64,000 nt of DNA from Pseudonocardia kujensis. GTDB taxonomy: Bacteria; Actinomycetota; Actinomycetes; Mycobacteriales; Pseudonocardiaceae. Location: the NCBI RefSeq assembly GCF_021283305.1, contig NZ_JAJSOK010000002.1, positions 186,001 to 250,000 on the forward strand, given 5' to 3'. This document shows, one piece after another, positions 33,533-41,888 of this stretch; the first letter of the stretch is position 1, and the number at the start of each line of letters is the position of its first letter. A program made the position numbers and the translations under genes. The notes beneath the pieces were generated by a model, which worked only from the letters and a program-made list of their open reading frames with translations, was not told where the DNA came from and did no database searches.

Positions 33533-34780
33533 TCACCAGCGCAGCGGCAGCCGGGTGAGGCCGTTGATGAAGTTCGAGGTCAGCCGCCGCGGCTCGGCCT
33601 CGAGCTCCACCTGGGGCAGCCGGGTGAGGAACGCGCCGAGGAACTCCCGCAGCTGCAGCCGGGCGAACGCGGCGCCCAGGCACAGGTGCGGGCCCTGCCC
33701 GAACGCGAGGTGGTCGTTGGGCGTGCGGTCGATGTCGAAGCGGTGCGGGTCCGGGAAGCGGCGCTCGTCGTAGTGCGCGGAGACGTGGTACACGACGACC
33801 TTGTCCCCCGCCGCGACCGCCTGCCCCCCGAGCTCCAGGTCCCGGGTGGCGGTGCGCCGGAAGGTCAGCACCGGCGGGTGCCAGCGCAGCATCTCCTCGA
33901 TCGCCGAGGGCAGGAGGCCGGGGTCGGCGCGCAGCCGGGCGTACTCCCCCGGGTGCTCGACGAGCGCCAGCACCCCGCCGGGCAGCGCGCTGCGGACGGT
34001 GTCGTTGCCCGCGACGACCAGCAGGAAGAAGAACATCTTCAGCTCGGCGTCGGTGAGCCGCTCGCCGTCGACCTCCGCCTGCACCAGGGCGGTCATCACG
34101 TCGTCGGCCGGGTGCCGGCGCTTGGCCTCGGCCAGCTCCTCGGCGTAGCCGAACATGTCCGCGAGCCGGGCGGGCGAACGCGGGTTGACGGGCCGGCCGT
34201 CGGCGTCGAGCACGACCTGCGCGTGCTCGGGGTCCTGGTAGCCGATCACCCGGTTCGTCCAGTGCAGCAGCTGCGCGCGGTCCGCCGGCGGGACGCCGAG
34301 CAGGTCGGCGAGGTTCTGCAGCGGGAAGTCGTCCGTGACGTCCGCCGGCAGGTCGCAGCTCCCCCGGCCGGCGACGGCGTCGAGCAGCGTGGCCGCCCGC
34401 GCGCGGACGGTCGCGGCGAACCGCTCCAGCCGGCGCCGGGTGAAGGCGCCGGTGACGAGGGTGCGCAGCCGGACCTGCTCGGGCGGGTCCATGTTGAGGA
34501 TCATCCGGCGGATGAACGGCAGGTCGGCCGGGTCGGGGTCGCGGATCTGGGTGGCCCCGAGCGACGACGAGAAGTCGGCCGGGCTCCGCAGCACGTGCCG
34601 GACGTCGTCGTAGCGGGTCACCGCCCAGTAGCCCGGCCCGGCGGGCCAGATGCCGACCTCGTGCTCCTCCTGCCAGGACACCGGCGCCTCGTCCCGCAGC
34701 CGGCCCAGCGCCTCGTGCGGGACGCCGCGGGCGAACACCCGGGGATCGAAGACGTTCTCCACCACCGTCGGCCGCGCCAC
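33533..34780 (-). CDS. Cytochrome P450
   Basis: 415 aa. Heme loop FGQGPHLCLGAAFARLQ (axial Cys about 361), ExxR in IEEMLRWHPP, and the I-helix oxygen-binding motif VVAGNDTVRSA. AGNDT/AGNET with this context is typical of the CYP124/CYP125/CYP142 group that hydroxylates sterol side chains or branched lipids, but the exact family cannot be fixed by eye. No ferredoxin gene is adjacent. GTG at 34780 gives the conserved N-terminal length. Divergent from a MarR operon. Confidence 0.88.
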   Translation of the reverse strand: MARPTVVENVFDPRVFARGVPHEALGRLRDEAPVSWQEEHEVGIWPAGPGYWAVTRYDDVRHVLRSPADFSSSLGATQIRDPDPADLPFIRRMILNMDPPEQVRLRTLVTGAFTRRRLERFAATVRARAATLLDAVAGRGSCDLPADVTDDFPLQNLADLLGVPPADRAQLLHWTNRVIGYQDPEHAQVVLDADGRPVNPRSPARLADMFGYAEELAEAKRRHPADDVMTALVQAEVDGERLTDAELKMFFFLLVVAGNDTVRSALPGGVLALVEHPGEYARLRADPGLLPSAIEEMLRWHPPVLTFRRTATRDLELGGQAVAAGDKVVVYHVSAHYDERRFPDPHRFDIDRTPNDHLAFGQGPHLCLGAAFARLQLREFLGAFLTRLPQVELEAEPRRLTSNFINGLTRLPLRW

Positions 34781-34875
34781 GAGGGCACGGTAACCCGGGG
34801 CCGTGGTGCGGATCACCACTGTAGAGCGGGTAATCGCTTTGCGCGGAGGCACGCACAGGTCCATGCTTGCGTACA

Positions 34876-34887
34876 GCAACTCGTTGC
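34876..34887. promoter_or_regulatory. Putative MarR operator upstream of the MarR-MFS-YceI operon
   Basis: GCAAC-TC-GTTGC is a perfect dyad, with a further TTGC at 34867-34870 completing TTGCGTACAGCAA. It lies 45 bp before the regulator start, in a locally AT-richer stretch likely to hold the promoter, and could also affect the divergent P450 gene. Confidence 0.5.
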
Positions 34888-34931
34888 GTGATACACACAA
34901 AGTCAAGGTAAAGACACCATCAGGAGCAGGC

Positions 34932-35441
34932 ATGACGGCCGACATCGACGGCGCGCCCCCGCTCGTCGACCGGGGCGGCCGAACCGTCGACGACCACGAC
35001 ATCGACGTCGCGGACCGCCTGGTGCACGAGCTGGTGATGCTCATGCGCCTGATCAAGCGGATCGGGCCGGCCTACCGCGGCGCGGAGCTGGAGACGGCGT
35101 CCTTCCCGCTGCTCGCGCGGCTGGCCACCGAGGGCCCGCAGCGCTCCGGGGAGATCGCCGCGGCGATGTGCGCGGACCCCTCGACCATCAGCCGGCAGGT
35201 CGCCGGCCTGGTCCGGTCCGGGCTCGTCGAGCGCCGCGCCGACCCCGAGGACGGGCGCGCCAGCCTGCTCGCCGCGACCACCGAGGGCCACCGGGTCCTC
35301 GACACCGAACGACGGCGCCGGGCCGGCCAGCTCGTCGACGCCCTGGCCGACTGGACCCCCGAGTCCCGCGGCCAGTTCGCCGACCTGCTCGGCCGCTTCG
35401 TCGCCGATCTCCACCGCACGACCGAGGGGGACCCCCGATGA
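34932..35441 (+). CDS. MarR-family regulator of the MFS/YceI operon
   Basis: 169 aa winged helix: RSGEIAAAMCADPSTISRQVAGLVRSGLV (recognition helices) then the wing VERRADPEDGRASLLAATTEG. ATG at 34932 with AGGAGCAGG. Its TGA overlaps the ATG of the MFS gene, so regulator and transporter are coupled. Autorepression of the operon through the dyad at 34876 is inferred; the inducer may be the exported compound. Confidence 0.88.
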   Translation: MTADIDGAPPLVDRGGRTVDDHDIDVADRLVHELVMLMRLIKRIGPAYRGAELETASFPLLARLATEGPQRSGEIAAAMCADPSTISRQVAGLVRSGLVERRADPEDGRASLLAATTEGHRVLDTERRRRAGQLVDALADWTPESRGQFADLLGRFVADLHRTTEGDPR

Positions 35442-38257
35442 CCAGCCCACCCGCCGCCACCGCGCCCGCGCGGCCGGCCGCCCCGACCGACCAGGGCGGT
35501 GAGCTGTCGCACAAGCAGATCGTGACGATCCTGATCGGCCTCATGCTCGGCATGTTCCTGGCCGCGCTCGACCAGACCGTCGTCTCGACCGCCATCCGCA
35601 CCATCGCCGACGACCTGGGCGGGCTCTCCCAGCAGGCCTGGGCCACGACCGCGTTCCTGATCACCGGCACGATCAGCACGCCGCTCTACGGCAAGCTCTC
35701 CGACATCTTCGGCCGCAAGCCGCTGTTCCTGACCGCGATCTCGATCTTCATCGTCGGCTCGGTGCTGTGCACGTTCTCGACGTCGATGTACATGCTCGCG
35801 GGCTTCCGCGCGGTGCAGGGCCTCGGTGCCGGCGGCCTGTTCGCGCTGGCCCTGACGATCCTCGGCGACATCGTGCCGCCGCGGGAGCGGGCCCGCTACC
35901 AGGGCTACATGCTCGCCGTGTTCGGCACGTCGAGCGTGCTCGGCCCGGTCATCGGCGGCGTGCTCTCCGGCCAGGCCACGATCGCCGGGATCGACGGCTG
36001 GCGCTGGATCTTCCTGGTCAACGTGCCGATCGGGGCCGTCGCCCTGGTCGTCGTGGCGAAGGTCCTCAACGTCCCGCACACCTCGCGCCGGCACCGCATC
36101 GACTGGCCGGGGGCGCTGACCCTGGCCATCGGCCTGGTGCCGCTGCTGATCGTCGCGGAGCAGGGCCGGGAGTGGGGCTGGGGCTCCACCTCGGCGATCG
36201 TCTGCTACGTCATCGGCGCCGTCGGCCTCGTCGCCTTCGTGTTGTGCGAGCGCCTCTACGGCGACGACGCGCTGCTCCCGCTGCGGCTGTTCCGCAACGG
36301 GGTGTTCACCCTGACCAGCCTGGCCGGTGTCGTGATCGGCATGGGGATGTTCGGCGGCATCGCGCTGTTCCCCCAGTTCCTGCAGATCGTGCACGGGGTC
36401 ACCCCCACGGAGTCCGGCTTCCTCATGCTGCCGCTGGTCGCGGGCATCATGTGCGCCTCCGTGGTGTCCGGCCAGGTCACCGCGCGCACCGGAAAGTACA
36501 AGATCTTCCCGATCCTGGGCACCGCGCTGATGGCCGGCGCCCTGGTGATCCTGCACTTCCGGCTCAACGTCGACATCGCGCTGTGGGAGTTCGACCTCTA
36601 CATGGCGATGTTCGGCCTCGGACTCGGCTGCTGCATGCAGACCCTGGTCCTGGCCGTGCAGAACGCCGTGCCCGCGCGGGACATGGGTGTGGCGACGGCG
36701 TCGTCGACCTTCTTCCGGCAGATGGGCGGCACACTCGGGACCGCCATCTTCCTGTCGATCATGTTCTCGACGGTCGGCGACAAGATCACGGCCGCCTTCC
36801 GGGGCGACGCCGGGCAGGTCTTCCGTTCCGCCCTCGCCGACCCCGCGCTCGTGGCGAACCCGGCCAACCAGCAGATCGTGCAGGGCGCGCGGTCCGGCGA
36901 CCTGTCGGCCGCCTCCGGCGTCCTGAACGACTCCGCGTTCCTGCAGCAGATCGACGCGCGGCTGGCCCGGCCGTTCCTGGTCGGGTTCACCGACTCGATG
37001 ACGCTGACCTACCTGGTCGCCGCCTGCGTGATCGCGCTGGCGTTCGTCATCGTGCTGTTCATCAAGGAGTTGCCGTTGCGCACCATGTCCGGCGCCCAGG
37101 CCCGGCTGGCCGAGGAGGCCGGCACCCCGCCCGCCCCCGCGGCCGTGACCGCGGCGGTCGAGCCGATCGAGGAGTTCCGGGCCCTGCACAACGGGCACGC
37201 CGGCAACGGGCACGCCCCGGCCGGCCCCGGGACCGTCGGCGCGGCCGTGGCCGCCCGCAACGGCGCCGGTCAGGCGGCGGGCCCCGACGGCGGGCGGCAC
37301 CATCTCGCCGGCGAGCCCGCGCCGCTGCCGACCGAACCGGCTCCCGCGCCGGCCGGTGTGGGCGCGTCCACCGGGTACGGCCCCGGTCCCGAGGTCAACG
37401 GGATCGTGCACCGCGCCGACGGCACCGGGCTGCCGGAGGCGGTCGTGACCGTCACCGACCCGGCCGGGCACCAGGAGGGCCGCGCCGTGACCGGCCCGGA
37501 CGGCGGGTACCGCATCCCGCTGGCCAACGGCGGCACGTACCTCGTCGTCGCCACCTCCGGCGCCTTCCAGCCGTACGCGGCGATGGTGGCGGTGGCCGAC
37601 CGGCCCGTGCGCCACGACGTCCCGCTCGCCGGCACCTGCGCGGTCCGCGGCCTCGTCCGCGACGGCGAGGGCACGCCGGTCGACGACGCGACGATCACCC
37701 TGATCGACGCGCGGGGCGACGTCGCCGCCACCGGCCGGCCGGACGCCGGCGGTCGCTACCGGCTCGAGGGCGTCCCCGAGGGGCGGTACACACTGACCGT
37801 CACCGGCGGGACGTTCGCGCCGGTCGCCGCGGCGGTCGAGCTGCGGACCGGCACGGTGACCGACCACGACGTCGAGCTGCCCCGACGGGCCCGCCTCGTC
37901 GGCACCGTGGTGGCCGCCAGCGACGGGCGCGGGGTCGGCGAGGCGCTCGCGACCCTGATCGACGGGCGGGGCACCGTGGTCGCGTCGACCGTGACCGGCC
38001 CGGACGGGTCGTTCGTCTTCGAGAACCTGCCCGGCGGGACCTACACGCTCACGGCCAGCGGCTACGCGCCGGTGGCGGCGGTGGTGCAGGTGGGCTCCGG
38101 CGGGGTGACCACGGCCGACGTCGAGTTCCCGGCCCCCGCGCGGACCGGCGCCACCCGGAACGGTGCCGTGGCGAACGGCACCGCGCAGAACGGTGCGCAG
38201 GACGGCACCGTGGGGACCGGGGCGACGCAGAACGGGACGACGGAGGGAGTTCGATGA
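35438..38257 (+). CDS. MFS (DHA2) transporter fused to three carboxypeptidase-regulatory-like domains
   Basis: 939 aa. Residues 1-545 are a 14-helix EmrB/QacA-type exporter (LAALDQTVVSTAIRTIADDL, GPVIGGVL motif C). After a Pro/Ala/Gly/His linker come three beta-sandwich repeats of the CarboxypepD_reg/Cna-B type starting near 647, 733 and 818, each with a GxVxxxDGxG ... GPDGxYRIPLxxGxY pattern, then an Asn/Gly tail. Typical DHA2 proteins end near 500 residues. ATG at 35438 overlaps the MarR stop; the YceI gene start overlaps this stop. The extra domains may bind the same ligand or partner as the N-terminal domain of YceI. Confidence 0.85.
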   Translation: MTSPPAATAPARPAAPTDQGGELSHKQIVTILIGLMLGMFLAALDQTVVSTAIRTIADDLGGLSQQAWATTAFLITGTISTPLYGKLSDIFGRKPLFLTAISIFIVGSVLCTFSTSMYMLAGFRAVQGLGAGGLFALALTILGDIVPPRERARYQGYMLAVFGTSSVLGPVIGGVLSGQATIAGIDGWRWIFLVNVPIGAVALVVVAKVLNVPHTSRRHRIDWPGALTLAIGLVPLLIVAEQGREWGWGSTSAIVCYVIGAVGLVAFVLCERLYGDDALLPLRLFRNGVFTLTSLAGVVIGMGMFGGIALFPQFLQIVHGVTPTESGFLMLPLVAGIMCASVVSGQVTARTGKYKIFPILGTALMAGALVILHFRLNVDIALWEFDLYMAMFGLGLGCCMQTLVLAVQNAVPARDMGVATASSTFFRQMGGTLGTAIFLSIMFSTVGDKITAAFRGDAGQVFRSALADPALVANPANQQIVQGARSGDLSAASGVLNDSAFLQQIDARLARPFLVGFTDSMTLTYLVAACVIALAFVIVLFIKELPLRTMSGAQARLAEEAGTPPAPAAVTAAVEPIEEFRALHNGHAGNGHAPAGPGTVGAAVAARNGAGQAAGPDGGRHHLAGEPAPLPTEPAPAPAGVGASTGYGPGPEVNGIVHRADGTGLPEAVVTVTDPAGHQEGRAVTGPDGGYRIPLANGGTYLVVATSGAFQPYAAMVAVADRPVRHDVPLAGTCAVRGLVRDGEGTPVDDATITLIDARGDVAATGRPDAGGRYRLEGVPEGRYTLTVTGGTFAPVAAAVELRTGTVTDHDVELPRRARLVGTVVAASDGRGVGEALATLIDGRGTVVASTVTGPDGSFVFENLPGGTYTLTASGYAPVAAVVQVGSGGVTTADVEFPAPARTGATRNGAVANGTAQNGAQDGTVGTGATQNGTTEGVR

Positions 38258-39051
38258 GCGACGTGACCGGCAGGCTGATGACCCCGGACGGCTGGCCCGT
38301 CACCGGGGGCACGCTGACGGCCGTCGACGCGACGGGTGTGCAGCGTGGCCGCGCCTCGAGCCGCGAGGACGGCGGGTTCCTGATCGAGGGGCTCTCCCAG
38401 GGCCCGTACACGGTGATCGCCGCGGCGGCCGGGCACGAGCCCGCCGCGCGCACGGTCCAGGTGGCCGGCGAGCGTTCCACGATGGGCGTGCTGGAGCTGG
38501 CCAAGGTGGGCGGGGACGTCCTGCCCATGCCCGGGACCTGGACGATCGACCCGCACCACTCGAGCATCCGCGCCACCGCCCTGCACCTGGGCATGAGCCG
38601 GATCCACGGGCGGCTGCGCGGCTTCGGCGGCCGCATCCAGGTGGCCGACCCGCTGGAGAACAGCTCGGTCGAGGTCACGATCGACCCGGGCAGCGTCGAC
38701 TCCGACGACGCCGACCGCGACGCGCACCTGCGCAGCGCCGACTTCCTCGACATCGACGTCTACCCGGAGATCGGCTACAAGTCCGACGGGCTCGTCCGGA
38801 TCGACACCCGGCACTGGCGGGTCGACGGGGTGCTCACGCTCAAGGGCGTGAGCGCACCGGTCACGCTCGACGTCCAGTACCGCGGCACCGGCCCGGACCT
38901 GTGGGGCGGCACCCGGGCGGCGTTCTCGGCCACCACCGAGATCTCCCGGGACGACTTCGCGATCTCCTGGAACCAGAGTGTCCTCGCCGGCGTGCTGGCG
39001 ATCGGGCGCACGCTGCGGATCGACATCGACATCCAGGCCGTCCTGGGCTGA
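38254..39051 (+). CDS. YceI-family protein with N-terminal CarboxypepD_reg domain
   Basis: 265 aa. Residues 1-80 repeat the carboxypeptidase-regulatory fold seen three times at the end of the transporter (GRLMTPDGWPVTGGTLTAVD ... GGFLIEGLSQGPYTVIAA). Residues 92-264 are a YceI lipocalin-like domain (GTWTIDPHHSSIRATALHLG ... SADFLDIDVYPEI), which binds isoprenoid-like lipids in its pocket. There is no signal peptide, so it is cytosolic or exported unconventionally. ATGA overlap with the transporter implies they work together on a hydrophobic compound. Confidence 0.88.
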   Translation: MSDVTGRLMTPDGWPVTGGTLTAVDATGVQRGRASSREDGGFLIEGLSQGPYTVIAAAAGHEPAARTVQVAGERSTMGVLELAKVGGDVLPMPGTWTIDPHHSSIRATALHLGMSRIHGRLRGFGGRIQVADPLENSSVEVTIDPGSVDSDDADRDAHLRSADFLDIDVYPEIGYKSDGLVRIDTRHWRVDGVLTLKGVSAPVTLDVQYRGTGPDLWGGTRAAFSATTEISRDDFAISWNQSVLAGVLAIGRTLRIDIDIQAVLG

Positions 39052-39064
39052 GATCCTCTCGCCG

Positions 39065-39163
39065 TATGGCTCCAGAACGCGTTCTCAGGGGCCTCTCGGG
39101 GCGCGTTGTGGAACCACAACGCGCTCTCAGAGGGCTCGCGGAAGCGTCATGGAACCATACTGC
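39065..39163. repeat. Palindrome array, locus 2 (three copies, 41-42-bp period)
   Basis: Centres at about 39070.5 (degenerate), 39112.5 and 39153.5. The middle copy, 39102-39123, is a perfect dyad with 10-bp arms CGCGTTGTGG / CCACAACGCG around AA. The array fills the gap between the convergent YceI and gamma-glutamyltransferase genes. Confidence 0.85.
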
Positions 39164-39178
39164 GGGGGTCTGAGGGCA

Positions 39179-41014
39179 TCAGAGGGCGGCGGCACTGCCC
39201 ACGCCGCTGCGGCGGTCGGCGGCGGCCGCGAGCAGGCCGTCGTCCCCCCGTCCGACCGCGGACAGCCGGCCCAGGGCCCACGGGCCCGCGTCGGTGACCC
39301 GGTGGCCGCGGCGGGCGAGCTCGTCGATCGTCTCCGCCCCGAGCCGGGACTCGACGACCAGCCCCGCCGGCTCCCACCCGCGCGGCGCGAACGAGGCCGG
39401 GAACGACGTCGTGTGCCAGGCCGGGGCGTCGATCGCCGCCTGCAGGTCCAGCCCGGCCCGGGTGTGGGCGAGCAGGAAGCACAGCTGCCACTGGTCCTGC
39501 TGGTCGCCGCCGGGGGTACCGAAGGCGATGCGGGGCTCGCCGCCGCGGAGGCCGAGGCTGGGCGAGAGGGTCGTGCGCGGGCGCCGGCCCGGCACCAGCG
39601 AGCTGGACAGGCCCTCCTCCAGCCAGAACATCTGCGCCCGGGTCCCGAGACAGAACCCCAGGTCGGGAATCGTCGGCGAGGACTGCAGCCAGCCGCCCGA
39701 CGGCGTCGCGGAGACCATGTTCCCCGCCGCGTCGACGACGTCGATGTGCACCGTGTCCCCGCGGGCGACACCCTGCCCGGTCAACGTCGGCTCGCTCGGC
39801 GCGGGCTCACCGGTGGCGGCGCCCGCACCCAGCCGGGCCACCGTCGGCTCGCCGGTGCCCGGGCCCTCGGTGCCCTTGCCGATCGGCCGGTCGTGGTCGG
39901 TCGCCAGCGCGGCGAGCCGGGGGTCGCGGCCGCCGGGCGAGCCCGGCCGCAGCGCGCGCGAGGCGAGCTCGCCGATCAGCCGGCGGCGAGCCGCCGTGTA
40001 GTCCTTCGCCAGCAGGTCGGCCATCGGCACCGGGGCGCTGTCGCCATACCAGGCCTCCCGGTCGGCGAAGGCGAGCTTGGCGGCCTCGGCCGTGGTGTGC
40101 ACGGTGTCGGCGGTGGCGACCCCGTCGGTGTAGGCGAGGTCGGTGTCGTCGAGCAGGCGGAGCGTCTGGGCCAGGACCGGGCCCTGCGACCACGGGCCGC
40201 ACTTCGCGACCTGCCAGCCCGCGCCGGCGTCGACGACCAGGGCGTCCTCGTAGGTGGCCGACCAGCCGGCCAGGTCGTCGGCGGTGAGCACGCCGGCGTG
40301 GTCGTGCCCGGTCTCGTCGCGCACCGGCGTACGGCAGAAGCGGTCGACGGCCTCGGCGACGAACCCGCGGTACCAGGCCGCCCGGGCGGCGTCGATGCGC
40401 GCCTCCCGGCTCGGCCCCTGCGCCTCGCCGAGCAGCCGCTCCCAGGTCGCCGCGAGCGCCGGCAACCGGTGGGAGCGACGGGGGATGCCGCCGTCGGTCA
40501 GCCACTGCGCGGCGGAGCCCGGCCAGTGCCGACGGAAGTGCTCCGCGACGGTCGCGATCGTGGCCGGGATCCGCGGGACCAGCGGGAACCCGCCGGCGGC
40601 GTAGCCGAGCGCGGGCGCCAGGACGTCGGCCAGCTCCCAGGTGCCGTGGTCGCGCAGCAGGGTGAGCCAGGCGTCCCACGCGCCGGGGACGGTGGCCGCG
40701 AGCAGCCCGGTGCCGGGGACGATGGTGCAGCCCTCGGCGCGGTAGTGGTCGATCGTCGCCCCGGCCGGCGCGACGCCCTGTCCACAGAGCACCGCGGGCC
40801 GCGGGTCGGCCGCGGTGGCGAACACGATCGGGACCTCGCCGCCGGGGCCGCACAGGTGCGGTTCCACGACCTGCAGGACGAACCCGGCCGCGACGGCGGC
40901 ATCGAAGGCGTTGCCGCCCCGGGCCAGCACGGTCAGGGCGGTGGAGGTGCCGAGATGGTGGGTGCTCGCGGCCGCGCCGGTGGGGCCGAGCTTCTCGTAC
41001 GTGCGGGGTGCCAC
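39179..41014 (-). CDS. Gamma-glutamyltransferase family protein
   Basis: 611 aa. N-terminal STHHLGTSTALTVLARGGNAFDAAVAAGF and EPHLCGPGGEVPIVFA match the large-subunit start; RGDTVHIDVVDAAGNMVSAT (about 428-447) places the catalytic Thr at the new N-terminus after self-cleavage. No signal peptide is visible, so it is probably a cytosolic gamma-glutamyl or cephalosporin-acylase-like hydrolase. GTG at 41014 follows GGTGGGAGC. The 290-bp gap upstream holds a 66-bp repeat (copy C). Confidence 0.85.
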   Translation of the reverse strand: MAPRTYEKLGPTGAAASTHHLGTSTALTVLARGGNAFDAAVAAGFVLQVVEPHLCGPGGEVPIVFATAADPRPAVLCGQGVAPAGATIDHYRAEGCTIVPGTGLLAATVPGAWDAWLTLLRDHGTWELADVLAPALGYAAGGFPLVPRIPATIATVAEHFRRHWPGSAAQWLTDGGIPRRSHRLPALAATWERLLGEAQGPSREARIDAARAAWYRGFVAEAVDRFCRTPVRDETGHDHAGVLTADDLAGWSATYEDALVVDAGAGWQVAKCGPWSQGPVLAQTLRLLDDTDLAYTDGVATADTVHTTAEAAKLAFADREAWYGDSAPVPMADLLAKDYTAARRRLIGELASRALRPGSPGGRDPRLAALATDHDRPIGKGTEGPGTGEPTVARLGAGAATGEPAPSEPTLTGQGVARGDTVHIDVVDAAGNMVSATPSGGWLQSSPTIPDLGFCLGTRAQMFWLEEGLSSSLVPGRRPRTTLSPSLGLRGGEPRIAFGTPGGDQQDQWQLCFLLAHTRAGLDLQAAIDAPAWHTTSFPASFAPRGWEPAGLVVESRLGAETIDELARRGHRVTDAGPWALGRLSAVGRGDDGLLAAAADRRSGVGSAAAL

Positions 41015-41137
41015 GCTCCCACCCTCGCACCGGCCGGCCACCGACGCCGACCGGAGGGCCGTCCCGACAGCAGGATCCGCCCACGACCGCCCGTGCGCGG
41101 TGGCCCCGTGAGCAGGGCGGGCCGGACCCACCCGCAC

Positions 41138-41203
41138 GCATGATCACCGCTGGGGACCGCAGAGTGCCGGATGTGGCTGCCTTCGGTCCGAACCGACGAT
41201 CAC
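41138..41203. repeat. 66-bp GATC-ended intergenic repeat, copy C (inverted)
   Basis: On the minus strand it reads GTGATCGTCGGTTCGGACC ... GCCACATCCGGCACTCTGCGG ... GGTGATCATGC, matching copies A and B at 17.1-17.25 kb in length and core. It lies upstream of the gamma-glutamyltransferase gene. The rest of 41015-41304 shows nothing I can name. Confidence 0.65.
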
Positions 41204-41304
41204 GACCGTCGAAGCACGGGCCCGAAGCAGCGCTGGAGAATCAGCACCTCCTTTCGCGGGCGGTCCTCGGCCGGTCCGCGGCGGAAGGGGTCGCGGCCGG
41301 GAGA

Positions 41305-41835
41305 TCAGAACAGGGTCGGGGCCAGCACACCCTCATGGGCGAGCAGCCACTCCTTGGTCGCGCGGCCCCCGCCGAACCCGCCGAGCCCGCCCGCGGCCAT
41401 GACCCGGTGGCAGGGCACGACGACCGGGATCGGGTTCGAGCCCATGATGGAGCCGACCCCGCGGGCCGCGGTGTAGCCGTGGCCCTCGTAGGCCCCGCTG
41501 AGCGCGGCGAGCTCCGCGTAGGTCGTGGTCGCCCCGTACGGGACGTGCGCGAACAGCGCCTGGAGCACGGTGCGCTGGGTGCCGTGGGTGAGCCGCCAGT
41601 CCAGCGGCAGCTCGAACGTCCGCCGCCCGCCGGCCAGGTACTCCGCGAGCTGCGCCGCCGCCGGGGCGGTCCCGCGCGGGTCCTCGACGGGCTCGGCGCC
41701 CAACCGCGCTGCGGCGGCCAGCGCGCGCTCCGGCACCGCCCCGAACCCGACCAGGCACAGGCCCGCCTCGCTCACCGCGACGGTGAGCGCCCCGATCGGC
41801 TCGGGCGCGGCGACGGTCCCCCAGCTCAGCTGCAC
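41305..41835 (-). CDS. Methylated-DNA--protein-cysteine methyltransferase family (MGMT-like)
   Basis: 176 aa. IPVVVPCHRVMAAGGLGGFGGG contains the PCHRV active site and the downstream substrate loop; the helical segment QRTVLQALFAHVPYGATTTY is the usual DNA-binding HTH region. It repairs O6-alkylguanine by suicidal transfer to its Cys. GTG start at 41835. No Ada domain. Possibly a one-gene unit. Confidence 0.9.
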   Translation of the reverse strand: MQLSWGTVAAPEPIGALTVAVSEAGLCLVGFGAVPERALAAAARLGAEPVEDPRGTAPAAAQLAEYLAGGRRTFELPLDWRLTHGTQRTVLQALFAHVPYGATTTYAELAALSGAYEGHGYTAARGVGSIMGSNPIPVVVPCHRVMAAGGLGGFGGGRATKEWLLAHEGVLAPTLF

Positions 41836-41888
41836 CCGACCAGCATGCTCCGGTCCTCCCGGCACGCGCCGGCGGATTCCGGACACGG

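Noticed and set aside
35767-39051. 1094-codon reading in another frame of the MFS/YceI region
   Set aside because: Only its last part, in the YceI frame, shows protein motifs; the rest is an Arg/Gly/Ala-rich frame shadow of the transporter.
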